A DNA stretch of 43,979 nucleotides, taken from the NCBI GenBank assembly GCA_017881585.1, contig JADGQS010000009.1, positions 1-43,979 of the forward strand. Reading direction: 5' to 3'. Under the pieces are notes generated by a model. That model had not been told where the DNA came from, made no database searches, and saw only the letters and a list, made by a program, of their open reading frames with translations. Source of the stretch: Gemmatimonadaceae bacterium (GTDB lineage: Bacteria; Gemmatimonadota; Gemmatimonadetes; Gemmatimonadales; Gemmatimonadaceae). Of this stretch, positions 37,545-43,979 are shown one piece after another. The translations under genes were made by a program, and so were the position numbers. Position 1 is the stretch's first letter, and the number at the start of each line of letters is the position of its first letter.

Positions 37545-38209
37545 GAGTCCTCGTGATCGAGGACGACCCGACGGTCGGACAGTTCGTGAAGCGCGGGCTC
37601 GAGGAACAGCGCTGGAGCGTGGATCTCGTCGCCGACGGTGAGGAGGGTGAGTCGCTCGCGCGCAGCCAGCCGTACGATCTCGTCGTGCTCGACATGCGGC
37701 TGCCCGGGCGGTCGGGGCTCGAGGTGCTGCGCAATCTCAGGGCGCGCGGATTCGAGCGTCCGGTGCTCGTGCTCACGGCGCAGGACGCCGTCGACGCGAA
37801 GGTCGAGACGCTGCGGGCCGGCGCCGACGACTACGTCACCAAGCCGTTCGCGTTCGAGGAACTGCTCGCCAGAATCGAAGCACTCGCGCGCCGCCCGCGC
37901 GTGCTCGCCACGCCGGTCCTGAAGGTCGCCGACCTCGAGGTCGACCTCGACGCGCGCGAAGTGCGCCGCGGCGGTGTGCTCGTGGAACTCACGCCGAAGG
38001 AGTTCCTCGTCCTCGAGTACCTCTGCCGCCACAAGGGCCGCGTGATGAGTCGCACGCTGATCACCGAATACGCGTGGGGCTACCACTTCGATCCCGGCAC
38101 GAATATCGTGGACGTCGTGATCAACCACCTGCGCAAGAAGATCGACTCCGGGAAGGGAAAGAGGATGATCACGACGGTGCGCGGCGTGGGTTACGTGATC
38201 AAGGAGTAG
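37541..38209 (+). CDS. OmpR/PhoB-family response regulator
   Basis: Regulator of 222 residues: receiver domain with D51 (VVLDMRLPG) and K in VTKPF, then a winged-helix DNA-binding domain (about 125-222) with the typical LTPKEFLVLEYLCRHKGRVMSR and IVDVVINHLRKKID recognition region. Start is GTG at 37541, overlapping the NtrC-like stop by 4 bases. The kinase that follows 13 bases later is its likely partner. A candidate binding site of the OmpR type lies at 39766-39798 upstream of tonB. Confidence 0.92.
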   Translation: MRVLVIEDDPTVGQFVKRGLEEQRWSVDLVADGEEGESLARSQPYDLVVLDMRLPGRSGLEVLRNLRARGFERPVLVLTAQDAVDAKVETLRAGADDYVTKPFAFEELLARIEALARRPRVLATPVLKVADLEVDLDAREVRRGGVLVELTPKEFLVLEYLCRHKGRVMSRTLITEYAWGYHFDPGTNIVDVVINHLRKKIDSGKGKRMITTVRGVGYVIKE

Positions 38210-38222
38210 GGGGCGACAGCGC

Positions 38223-39698
38223 ATGGCATCGATCCGCACGCGCATCACCGCGAGCTACGCGCTCGCGTTCGCGGGGACGATGTTCGCGTTCTCCGCCGTG
38301 GTGTGGGCGGAGCGCCGCGACGTGGCGCAGCAGGACCTTCGCGATCGCGCGATCACCGTCGCCGATCTCGGCATCCGGATCCTCCGCCAGGCCGGCGTCG
38401 GGAACGAGTCGATGACGATCCGGACCGACTCGCTCATCGGTCGCGAACTCACGACGCGCTACAAGGCACAGCTCGACGTGCTCCCGGGATACGTGATCAT
38501 CGGCGACGCGACGCACGCGGTGTACGAGTCGCCCGCCGTTCGCGCGCTCAGCGAAAAGGACTCCACGAACCTCACGGCCGCCGCGTTCAGCCTGACCGTG
38601 AAGACGGACGCGCTCGTGGACCTCGACGACGAGCGCACGCAGATCCTGCTCGTCGTGCGCTTCGATTCGCTCTCGGCTCCGCCGTCCGTGCGCCGCGTCG
38701 TTGCGGGCGTATCGACTCAGCCGCTCGCCATCGCGGGCGCGCAGGTGCTGTTCCTCTCGTTCGTCGTCGCGCCGATCATCCTGCTGATCTCGGCCGTCAC
38801 GGCGTGGACGCTCGCCGGCCGCATGCTGCAGCCGATCGACCAGATGGTGAACGACGTCGAGGCGATCAGCGACGGGCGCTCGCTGCATCGCAGAATTCCC
38901 GTCGAGGACCTGGGCGACGAAATCGGCCGCCTCGGCACGACACTCAACGCGATGATCGGCCGCCTCGAGACGAGCTTCGCCGCCCTCCGCCGGTTCACCG
39001 CCGACGCCAGCCACGAACTGAAAACCCCGCTCACGGTTCTCCGCGCGGATATCGAACGGGCGATGACCACCCGGCAGGGCAGCACCGACCAGCTCGTCGC
39101 GCTCGAAGAAGGCCTGCAGGAAACCACCCGCATGGCCGACCTCGTGGAATCCCTTCTCACGCTGGCGCGCGCCGACGAAGGCCGGTTCGACCTGCATCGC
39201 GAGCCCGTCGAGATGGAACCACTCGTGCGGGAGGTCGTCGAGACCGCGAATATCCTCGGCGAGGCGGCCGGCATTCTGGTCTCGGTGCCGGTCCTGCAGC
39301 ACGTGACCGTCCTCGGCGACCGCGTCCGCCTCCGCCAGCTTTTCCTGAATCTCGTGACGAACGCGATCAAGTACACCGCGAAAGGCGGCAAGGTCGAGCT
39401 CACCCTCGAATCCACCGACGGCGGGGCGGTCTTCACGGTGAAGGACACGGGCATCGGAATAGCCGGCGCCGATCTCCCGTTCATTTTCGAGCGTTTTTGG
39501 CGCGTCGACCGCGTGCGATCACGTGGCGGCGAGCGAGGGGGCGTGGGCCTCGGCCTCGCGATTTCGCAATGGATCGCCCAGGCCCACGGCGGGTCGATCA
39601 ATGTCGCTTCGAGACTGGGTCGCGGCAGCAGTTTTGCGGTGACCATTCCTGCACTTCCGATCGCGGACGGCAGTCGGCAGACGACGGACGGCGGTTAA
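38223..39698 (+). CDS. Membrane sensor histidine kinase (EnvZ/CusS-like)
   Basis: Kinase of 491 residues with two transmembrane helices (about 10-29 and 172-197) around a periplasmic sensor domain, then HAMP (about 198-250) and the kinase core. The phosphoacceptor is H264 in ASHELKTPLTVL. The N box (LVTNAIKYTAKGG), DTGIGI, FWRVDRVRS and GVGLGLAIS are in place. It is the expected partner of the OmpR-like regulator just upstream. The last residues (ADGSRQTTDGG) are encoded by a heptamer repeat arm, so the original stop may have been displaced. Confidence 0.92.
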   Translation: MASIRTRITASYALAFAGTMFAFSAVVWAERRDVAQQDLRDRAITVADLGIRILRQAGVGNESMTIRTDSLIGRELTTRYKAQLDVLPGYVIIGDATHAVYESPAVRALSEKDSTNLTAAAFSLTVKTDALVDLDDERTQILLVVRFDSLSAPPSVRRVVAGVSTQPLAIAGAQVLFLSFVVAPIILLISAVTAWTLAGRMLQPIDQMVNDVEAISDGRSLHRRIPVEDLGDEIGRLGTTLNAMIGRLETSFAALRRFTADASHELKTPLTVLRADIERAMTTRQGSTDQLVALEEGLQETTRMADLVESLLTLARADEGRFDLHREPVEMEPLVREVVETANILGEAAGILVSVPVLQHVTVLGDRVRLRQLFLNLVTNAIKYTAKGGKVELTLESTDGGAVFTVKDTGIGIAGADLPFIFERFWRVDRVRSRGGERGGVGLGLAISQWIAQAHGGSINVASRLGRGSSFAVTIPALPIADGSRQTTDGG

Positions 39699-39757
39699 CT
39701 GCCCTCCGCTGTCCGCCGTCCCAACTGCAGTCCGTCTTCTGCCGTCTGCCGACCGAC
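39665..39757. repeat. Heptamer repeat element H4, copy overlapping a gene end
   Basis: The left arm (39665-39694: GGCAGTC, GGCAGAC, GACGGAC) lies within the last codons of the kinase gene. The right arm (39711-39757: CCGCCGT, CCCAACT, GCAGTCC, GTCTTCT, GCCGTCT, GCCGACC) lies beyond the stop. The arms are imperfect reverse complements around a loop of about 17 bases. No U-tract follows. Confidence 0.75.
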
Positions 39758-39765
39758 TTCAAGTT

Positions 39766-39798
39766 CTAACTTCGCGTTAAGCGAATCTTAATGAAAAT
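39766..39798 (+). promoter_or_regulatory. Triple 11-bp direct repeat, OmpR-type binding site candidate
   Basis: Three successive 11-base units begin CTAAC, TTAAG and TTAAT at 39766, 39777 and 39788 (CTAACTTCGCG, TTAAGCGAATC, TTAATGAAAAT). One-helical-turn spacing of direct half-sites is the rule for OmpR/PhoB winged-helix dimers, and TTAA-N7-TTAA equals the spacing known for CtrA. It lies about 90 bases before tonB and after the operon that encodes an OmpR-type regulator. TTCGC-N5-GCGAA is superimposed. Confidence 0.45.
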
Positions 39799-39886
39799 CC
39801 CTATCGACGGCGTGTATGGAACAATAGGTTCTCTCCCATCGCACCCGCTCGCAGTCCGAGTCCACCAGTAAGACGGGGTACGGACA

Positions 39887-40576
39887 TTGTTCAACAACCT
39901 GCTCGAGTCCAAGGCTAAAAAGCAGAAGTCGCCTGGCGGCATGGTCGTCAGCGCGATCCTCCACGTGCTCGTGATCTTCCTTGCCATTCAGGCCACGCTG
40001 AACGCGGGCCAGAAGAAGGAGAAGCGCGAGGAGAAGGTCGACTTCGTCGAAGTCAAGAAAGACGAGCCGCCTCCGCCGAAGGAGAAGGCGCCCGAGGTCA
40101 TGGTGGCGCCTCCGCCGAAGGGGTTCCAGACGCTCACCGCTCCGGTGAACATTCCCGACGTCCTCCCCGACATCGACCTCAGCAAGAAGGTCACGAACGA
40201 GGCGGACTTCACGGGCAAGGGCGTGGCGGGCGGCCGCGAGAAGGGCATCGTCGGCGCTGCTCCGGTCGAGAACCAGACCTACTTCGAGTACCAGGTGGAA
40301 AAGCCGGTGATGGCCGTCAATGGCTCTCCGACGCCGCGTTACCCGGACATCCTGAAGTCGGCTGGCGTCGAGGGCGAAGTGGTCGTCGCGTTCGTGGTGG
40401 ACACCACGGGCCGCGCCGACGTCTCGTCGCTCAAGATCCTCAAGTCGACCCACGAACTGTTTTCCGCGGCGGTGAGGACGGCGCTCCCCACCATGCGTTT
40501 CCTCCCGGCCGAGGTGGGCGGAAAGAAAGTGAAGCAGCTGGTGCAGCAGCCGTTCGTGTTCAACATCATCAAGTAA
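39887..40576 (+). CDS. tonB: TonB energy transducer
   Basis: TonB-family protein of 229 residues that transmits proton-motive force to outer-membrane receptors. One N-terminal helix (MVVSAILHVLVIFLAIQATL, 19-38) is followed by a Lys/Glu/Pro-rich spacer (KKDEPPPPKEKAPEV) and a TonB C-terminal domain (about 140-229) with PRYPDILKSAGVEGEVVVAFVVD. Start is TTG at 39887, which preserves the cytosolic residues before the helix; GTG/ATG alternatives would remove them. The gene heads the tonB-exbB-exbD-exbD run. Confidence 0.88.
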   Translation: MFNNLLESKAKKQKSPGGMVVSAILHVLVIFLAIQATLNAGQKKEKREEKVDFVEVKKDEPPPPKEKAPEVMVAPPPKGFQTLTAPVNIPDVLPDIDLSKKVTNEADFTGKGVAGGREKGIVGAAPVENQTYFEYQVEKPVMAVNGSPTPRYPDILKSAGVEGEVVVAFVVDTTGRADVSSLKILKSTHELFSAAVRTALPTMRFLPAEVGGKKVKQLVQQPFVFNIIK

Positions 40577-40622
40577 CCCGCGTTACCCCGCGCCTTTCAT
40601 TTCACGCGTCAGGAGCTGAGAA

Positions 40623-41360
40623 ATGCAGATTTCATTGACCCAGATGTTCGCTTCGATGGGCGGCTTTGCGAAGGGCATCGTGTATACGCTGCTCGTGATG
40701 TCGCTATACTCGCTCACGATCATGATCTCCAAGTGGTTCTACCTGCGTTCCGCGCAGGCGCAGACCCGCAAGTTCGCGCCCGAGTTCTCGCAGTTCCTCG
40801 AGGAGGACAACCTCACGGAAGCGATCAACCTGGCGCAGAGCTACAAGAAGTCGCACGTCGCCCGTGTGCTCGGCAACGCCCTCGCTGAAATCAAGCCGCT
40901 GATCCAGGACGGTTCGGTGACGGTCGCCGACATCAACTCGGCGGAGCGCGCGGTCGAGCGCGAAATGCTGATGACGATCGTGCTCATCAAGCGCGGGCTG
41001 GGCGTGCTGGCGACGGTCGGCGCGACGGCTCCGTTCGTCGGACTTCTCGGAACCACGATGGGTATCGTCAACGCCTTCGAAGGCATGGCGGCGGGCGGCG
41101 GCGGATCGATCAGCTCGATCGGCGCTGGCGTCGCGGAAGCACTGATCACGACGGCGTTCGGTCTTCTCGTCGCAATCCCGGCGGTGTGGGCGTACAACTA
41201 TTTCCAGACGAAGGTCGACAACATCACGGCGGAAATGACCTACTCGTCGAAGGAAATGATCGACTACTTGATCAAGGGTGTGTCCGGTGAGTTCGGCCGC
41301 TCGCGCTTCACGCGTGAGTTCAACACGGCCGCGCAGAACGCCGGCAAGTCTGCGGTCTGA
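40623..41360 (+). CDS. exbB: ExbB/TolQ-family proton channel protein
   Basis: Inner-membrane MotA/TolQ/ExbB protein of 245 residues with three helices (about 17-37, 121-147 and 165-190). IKRGLGVLATVGATAPFVGLLGTTMGIVNAFEGMA and ALITTAFGLLVAIPAVWAYNYF are conserved channel segments. It forms the pentameric proton channel with ExbD that powers TonB. The ATG at 40623 follows AGGAG. Confidence 0.93.
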   Translation: MQISLTQMFASMGGFAKGIVYTLLVMSLYSLTIMISKWFYLRSAQAQTRKFAPEFSQFLEEDNLTEAINLAQSYKKSHVARVLGNALAEIKPLIQDGSVTVADINSAERAVEREMLMTIVLIKRGLGVLATVGATAPFVGLLGTTMGIVNAFEGMAAGGGGSISSIGAGVAEALITTAFGLLVAIPAVWAYNYFQTKVDNITAEMTYSSKEMIDYLIKGVSGEFGRSRFTREFNTAAQNAGKSAV

Positions 41361-41394
41361 GCTGACCCCCCTCGCAGCATAAGGAGCACTTCCG

Positions 41395-41871
41395 ATGTCG
41401 ATGTCCATGGGAGGGGGCGGTGTAAAGGCGGAGCCGAACGTCACGCCGATGATCGACGTGATGCTCGTGCTGCTGATCATCTTCATGATCGTCATCCCCG
41501 CACTGAATGCCGGCTTCAACGCGATTCCCCCGCAGGCACAGAACCTCAAGCCGCACCCCGAGGAAGAGCAGGATCAGGTGCTCGGAATCGACAAGGACGG
41601 CCAGTACTACCTGAACAAGAAAGCGCTGCCAAACGCGGATCTCGGTGACAAGCTCAAGGAGATCTACGACCGCCGCACGGCCGATAAGATCATGTATGTA
41701 AAGGCGCACAAGGAGCTGAAGTACGAAAAGGTCATCGACGCAATCGACGTCGCCGCGCATTCCGGCGTGCGCGTGGCCGGCATGATCTCCGATCCGATCC
41801 CGGGCACGAAGTCGACGGTTGAAGGCGACAACGTGCTGCAGGAAGGCATGAAGAAGGGAGGGAAGCCCTAA
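41395..41871 (+). CDS. exbD: ExbD/TolR-family protein, first copy
   Basis: Biopolymer transporter of 158 residues. The short cytoplasmic start leads to PNVTPMIDVMLVLLIIFMIV, the single helix with the proton-carrying aspartate (MID). The periplasmic domain (about 60-150) has KDGQYYLNKKAL and a C-terminal extension longer than in the second copy. The ATG at 41395 follows AAGGAG. The stop shares one base with the next gene. Confidence 0.92.
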   Translation: MSMSMGGGGVKAEPNVTPMIDVMLVLLIIFMIVIPALNAGFNAIPPQAQNLKPHPEEEQDQVLGIDKDGQYYLNKKALPNADLGDKLKEIYDRRTADKIMYVKAHKELKYEKVIDAIDVAAHSGVRVAGMISDPIPGTKSTVEGDNVLQEGMKKGGKP

Positions 41872-42287
41872 TGGCGATGTCAGCAGGCGGCAATGAAGGG
41901 CTCAAGAACGAGCCCAACGTCACGCCGATGATCGACGTGCTCCTCGTGCTGCTCATCATCTTCATGATGATCATCCCGCTGAGCCGGAAGGCCATCGACG
42001 TACAGCTTCCCGATCCGACGCCGACGAAGGAACCGCCGAACGCGAAGCCCGACCAGATCGTGCTCGAGGTGCTCCCCGGTCCGACGTTCGCTATCAACAA
42101 GGCGCCGGTAGACAAGGCGAACCTCGGTGCGCGGTTGAAAGAGATCTACGATCCGCGTCCGGTGAAGATCATGTTCCTCAAAGGCGATCCGGAAGTCACC
42201 TATCAGGATGTGATTTTCGCGATGGACCAGGCGCGCGGCGCCGGCGTGAAGGCCATCGCCACGGTGCCTAAGGGTGCGGCGAAGTAG
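41871..42287 (+). CDS. exbD2: ExbD/TolR-family protein, second copy
   Basis: Second biopolymer transporter of 138 residues, paralogous to the first (PNVTPMIDVLLVLLIIFMMII with the conserved aspartate) but divergent in its periplasmic part (RKAIDVQLPDPTPTKEPPNAKPD). Two unequal ExbDs in one operon are frequent in Bacteroidota and related phyla, where they may form a mixed pair within one ExbB pentamer. Start overlaps the first copy (TAATG). A 16-bp stem-loop lies after the stop. Confidence 0.9.
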   Translation: MAMSAGGNEGLKNEPNVTPMIDVLLVLLIIFMMIIPLSRKAIDVQLPDPTPTKEPPNAKPDQIVLEVLPGPTFAINKAPVDKANLGARLKEIYDPRPVKIMFLKGDPEVTYQDVIFAMDQARGAGVKAIATVPKGAAK

Positions 42288-42315
42288 AAAAGATCAGCGG
42301 TTCTTTCAGGAAGTG

Positions 42316-42353
42316 ATGCGACGGACGAACCTTTTGGGGTTCGTCCGTCGTAT
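42316..42353 (+). terminator. Stem-loop after exbD2
   Basis: ATGCGACGGACGAACC (42316-42331) pairs with 42338-42353 through 16 base pairs including one G-U, around the loop TTTTGG. It is the most stable simple hairpin in the window. No U-tract follows (CATTAGGGG), so it may attenuate, terminate without a U-tract or stabilise the upstream mRNA. The next gene starts 12 bases later. Confidence 0.6.
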
Positions 42354-42364
42354 CATTAGGGGAC

Positions 42365-43177
42365 ATGACGCCAGGAACCTTTGATCGAGAATCCCGTGAG
42401 CGGCCGCGGTATCGCGGCCCGGTGGGAATGCCGCTCCCGAAGCAGTCCAGCTTCGGGGGCTCGTTGGGGTCCCTCCTGGTCCACCTGCTGATCATTCTGT
42501 TGCTCATCGGTCCGTGGTGGGCGACGAACGTGATAGAGCAGAAGATGGGCGGAGGCGGTCCCGGCCCCGCCGGCGGCGGTGGCGGCGGCAACAACGGCTC
42601 CGGCGGAGTGGTGCAGGAGCGCACGCGTTTCGTGCAAGTCCAGCCGCCCACGCCTCCTCCGCAAGTGAAGCAGCCGCAACTCGTGGTGCCGCCGGTCATC
42701 AGGCCGCCGCCGCCGGAACAGCCGAAGCCCGAGCCGCCCAAGGCTACGCCCGCACCCCAAGCAACGAAGGACGCGAGCCAGGTGATCGGCACGGGCGGCG
42801 GCACGGGTCACGATGGCACGGCCGGCAACGGCCCAGGCACGGGCGGCGGCGTCGGCTCGGGTGACGGCACCGGCCGCGGATCCGCGAATGGCCCCGGTAC
42901 GGGCGGTGGAGCGGGGCGAACCTACCCGCCGACGGTCACGAACCTGGCCATCCTCCCGATCCCTGTCCCCTCCAAGGTCCGTCCGTACAAACTCATCGCC
43001 TATTTCGATGTCGACGAGAGGGGGAACACGACTCTTCTGCGCTGGAATGCGTCGCCGGACCGAGACTACAACAGGAAGATCGAGGCGATGCTGAAGGAAG
43101 TGCGGTTCCGTCCGGCCGTGAAGTGGGACGGCACGCCGGTTCGCGACACGACCTGGATTACTGCGGAGGCTCCATAG
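42365..43177 (+). CDS. TonB-like protein with Pro- and Gly-rich linkers
   Basis: Protein of 270 residues. One helix (LGSLLVHLLIILLLIGPWWA, about 34-53) leads to a periplasmic region: a Gly-rich stretch (61-80), a Pro-rich segment (about 91-128, with PPTPPPQVKQPQ and PPPPEQPKPEPP), a second Gly/Thr-rich stretch (about 139-184) and a C-terminal domain resembling TonB_C (KLIAYFDVDERGNTTLLRWN, VRFRPAVKWDGTPVRDT). It is likely a second energy transducer or periplasmic adaptor using the same ExbBDD motor. Start ATG at 42365 is just after the stem-loop. The function as TonB is inferred. Confidence 0.75.
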   Translation: MTPGTFDRESRERPRYRGPVGMPLPKQSSFGGSLGSLLVHLLIILLLIGPWWATNVIEQKMGGGGPGPAGGGGGGNNGSGGVVQERTRFVQVQPPTPPPQVKQPQLVVPPVIRPPPPEQPKPEPPKATPAPQATKDASQVIGTGGGTGHDGTAGNGPGTGGGVGSGDGTGRGSANGPGTGGGAGRTYPPTVTNLAILPIPVPSKVRPYKLIAYFDVDERGNTTLLRWNASPDRDYNRKIEAMLKEVRFRPAVKWDGTPVRDTTWITAEAP

Positions 43178-43202
43178 GGCTTTAGGGTCTGCGCGCGCGG
43201 TC

Positions 43203-43316
43203 GGGCTCGGTGGTATCGCTGCGTCGGGCTCCGCTCGTTTAACGCTTCGAGCCGCGCGCTGCGCACGCGAATCTCTCGCTACTCGCTAAGCCCGCCTCCG
43301 CGACACCACCGAGCCC
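43203..43316. repeat. Large inverted repeat (possible heptamer element H5)
   Basis: Arms at 43203-43230 and 43289-43316 are reverse complements with few mismatches; the outer 16 bases (GGGCTCGGTGGTATCG) differ at one position. The 58-base interior contains a smaller GCTCG/CGAGC hairpin and a perfect tandem CTCGCTA CTCGCTA (43275-43288) immediately next to the right arm. It occupies much of the 278-base gap between the TonB-like gene and the second permease; I see no gene in that gap. Confidence 0.65.
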
Positions 43317-43455
43317 TCCCTGACCGAGCGCACGCTTGAGGGATGGCTTCAGCGATTCCGACGGGACCGACCGCGGCGCGCATCGTCCAGACAAACGAAG
43401 AAAGACGACGAAATTCTCTTCCGTAACCCAGTCACCGCAGTAACTTTCCCCGCTT

Positions 43456-43979
43456 ATGTCATCCCCCGACACAGGCGCGAAACCGCAGTTCGTGAAAGCC
43501 CTCACGCTGACCGACGCCACGATGCTCGTGGCCGGCTCCATGATCGGTTCCGGCGTCTTCATCGTCGCCGCCGACATGGGGCGGACGCTCGGGTCGCCGG
43601 GATGGTTGCTGATCGCATGGATCCTGACCGGGATCATCACCGTCCTCGGCGCGCTGGCCTATGGCGAACTCGCGGCGATGTATCCGCGCGCCGGCGGGAT
43701 GTACACGTTCCTTCGTGAATCGATGAGCCCTCTTATGGGCTTTCTGTACGGTTGGACGCTGTTCGTCGTCATTCAGACCGGTACGATCGCGGCCGTCGCC
43801 GTCGGATTCGGGAAGTTCCTCGGCGTTCTCTGGCCGGCAGTCACGGCGGATACGTATTCGTGGTTCCCGCACATGACGCTGCACACGTCCGATGGGTCGG
43901 CGATCGACCTCGGGCTCTCGCCGCAGCGGCTCGCCGCCCTGGTCACGATCTGGGTGCTCACCTGGATCAACCTGCGCGG
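43456..43979 (+). CDS. APC-family amino acid permease, N-terminal part (cut by window edge)
   Basis: About 174 residues of a transporter that continues beyond the window. TM1 is LTDATMLVAGSMIGSGVFIVAADM with the canonical GSGVFI break; WLLIAWILTGIITVLGALAYGELAAMYPRAGGMYTFLRE covers TM2 and the conserved loop; LMGFLYGWTLFVVIQTGTIAA is TM3. It fits the amino acid-polyamine-organocation family, closer to the canonical LAT-like form than the permease at 595. The ATG at 43456 is in the usual position. Substrate unknown. Confidence 0.85.
   Translation, partial: MSSPDTGAKPQFVKALTLTDATMLVAGSMIGSGVFIVAADMGRTLGSPGWLLIAWILTGIITVLGALAYGELAAMYPRAGGMYTFLRESMSPLMGFLYGWTLFVVIQTGTIAAVAVGFGKFLGVLWPAVTADTYSWFPHMTLHTSDGSAIDLGLSPQRLAALVTIWVLTWINLR

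Noticed and set aside
39766-39798. A CtrA box
   Set aside because: The TTAA-N7-TTAA spacing fits, but CtrA is confined to Alphaproteobacteria and nothing else here suggests that class. A generic OmpR-type site is the safer reading.

Overview
The window is high-GC bacterial chromosome, densely coding, with about 41 protein genes and one tRNA. Gene content points to a Gram-negative, aerobic, respiring soil-type bacterium. The best guess is Gemmatimonadota, on the basis of an ADOP-type macrolide-exporter-like permease, alternative complex III (ActA-F), a System I cytochrome c maturation set, TonB/ExbB/ExbD energisers and several secreted hydrolases. Acidobacteriota or another ACIII-bearing phylum is not excluded. 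This placement is inference from gene families; no marker gene is present.

Layout. 1-6470: a partial homoserine kinase diverges from an APC-family permease; then a minus-strand ADOP permease, a secreted amidohydrolase and a DUF502 membrane protein. 6579-12558: a large secreted S9 peptidase converges on a membrane-anchored dihaem cytochrome c, which diverges from a two-gene ABC-2 exporter. 12604-18275: SpeA arginine decarboxylase, a CPA2 cation/proton antiporter, Mn-type superoxide dismutase, a DedA membrane protein and a TrmJ-like tRNA methyltransferase. 18433-31915: the respiratory core. actABCDEF is followed by tRNA-Ala(UGC) and ccmABCDEFGH, all on one strand with many 1-11 nt overlaps. The act genes encode a quinol-oxidising complex with six c-type haem motifs (five in ActA, one in ActE), and the ccm genes encode the machinery that attaches such haems, so the block looks like one build-and-equip module. 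31965-34495: a 1-Cys peroxiredoxin translationally coupled to a GH63/MGH1-like glycoside hydrolase. 34600-39698: two sensor kinases and two response regulators in one run (NtrB-like, NtrC-like, OmpR-like, EnvZ-like). 39887-43177: TonB, ExbB, ExbD, ExbD and a second TonB-like protein. 43456-end: a second, truncated APC permease.

The least expected signal lies between the genes. At least seven intergenic sites, and probably eight, carry DNA with a period of seven bases arranged as imperfect inverted repeats. Several unrelated heptamer words are used, but the architecture is the same. All three convergent gene junctions in the window have one, and some elements run into stop codons or mimic N- or C-terminal coding sequence. 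Other regulatory-looking sites are a perfect CRP-type palindrome upstream of actA, a triple 11-bp direct repeat of the OmpR type upstream of tonB, a near-consensus sigma-70 promoter for the superoxide dismutase gene, a 16-bp stem-loop before the second TonB gene, and interleaved inverted repeats in the leader of the ABC exporter. The NtrC-like regulator has lost the recognisable GAFTGA loop and several ATPase residues. No CRISPR array, insertion sequence, prophage or rRNA gene was seen. No intergenic gap exceeds about 280 bases.
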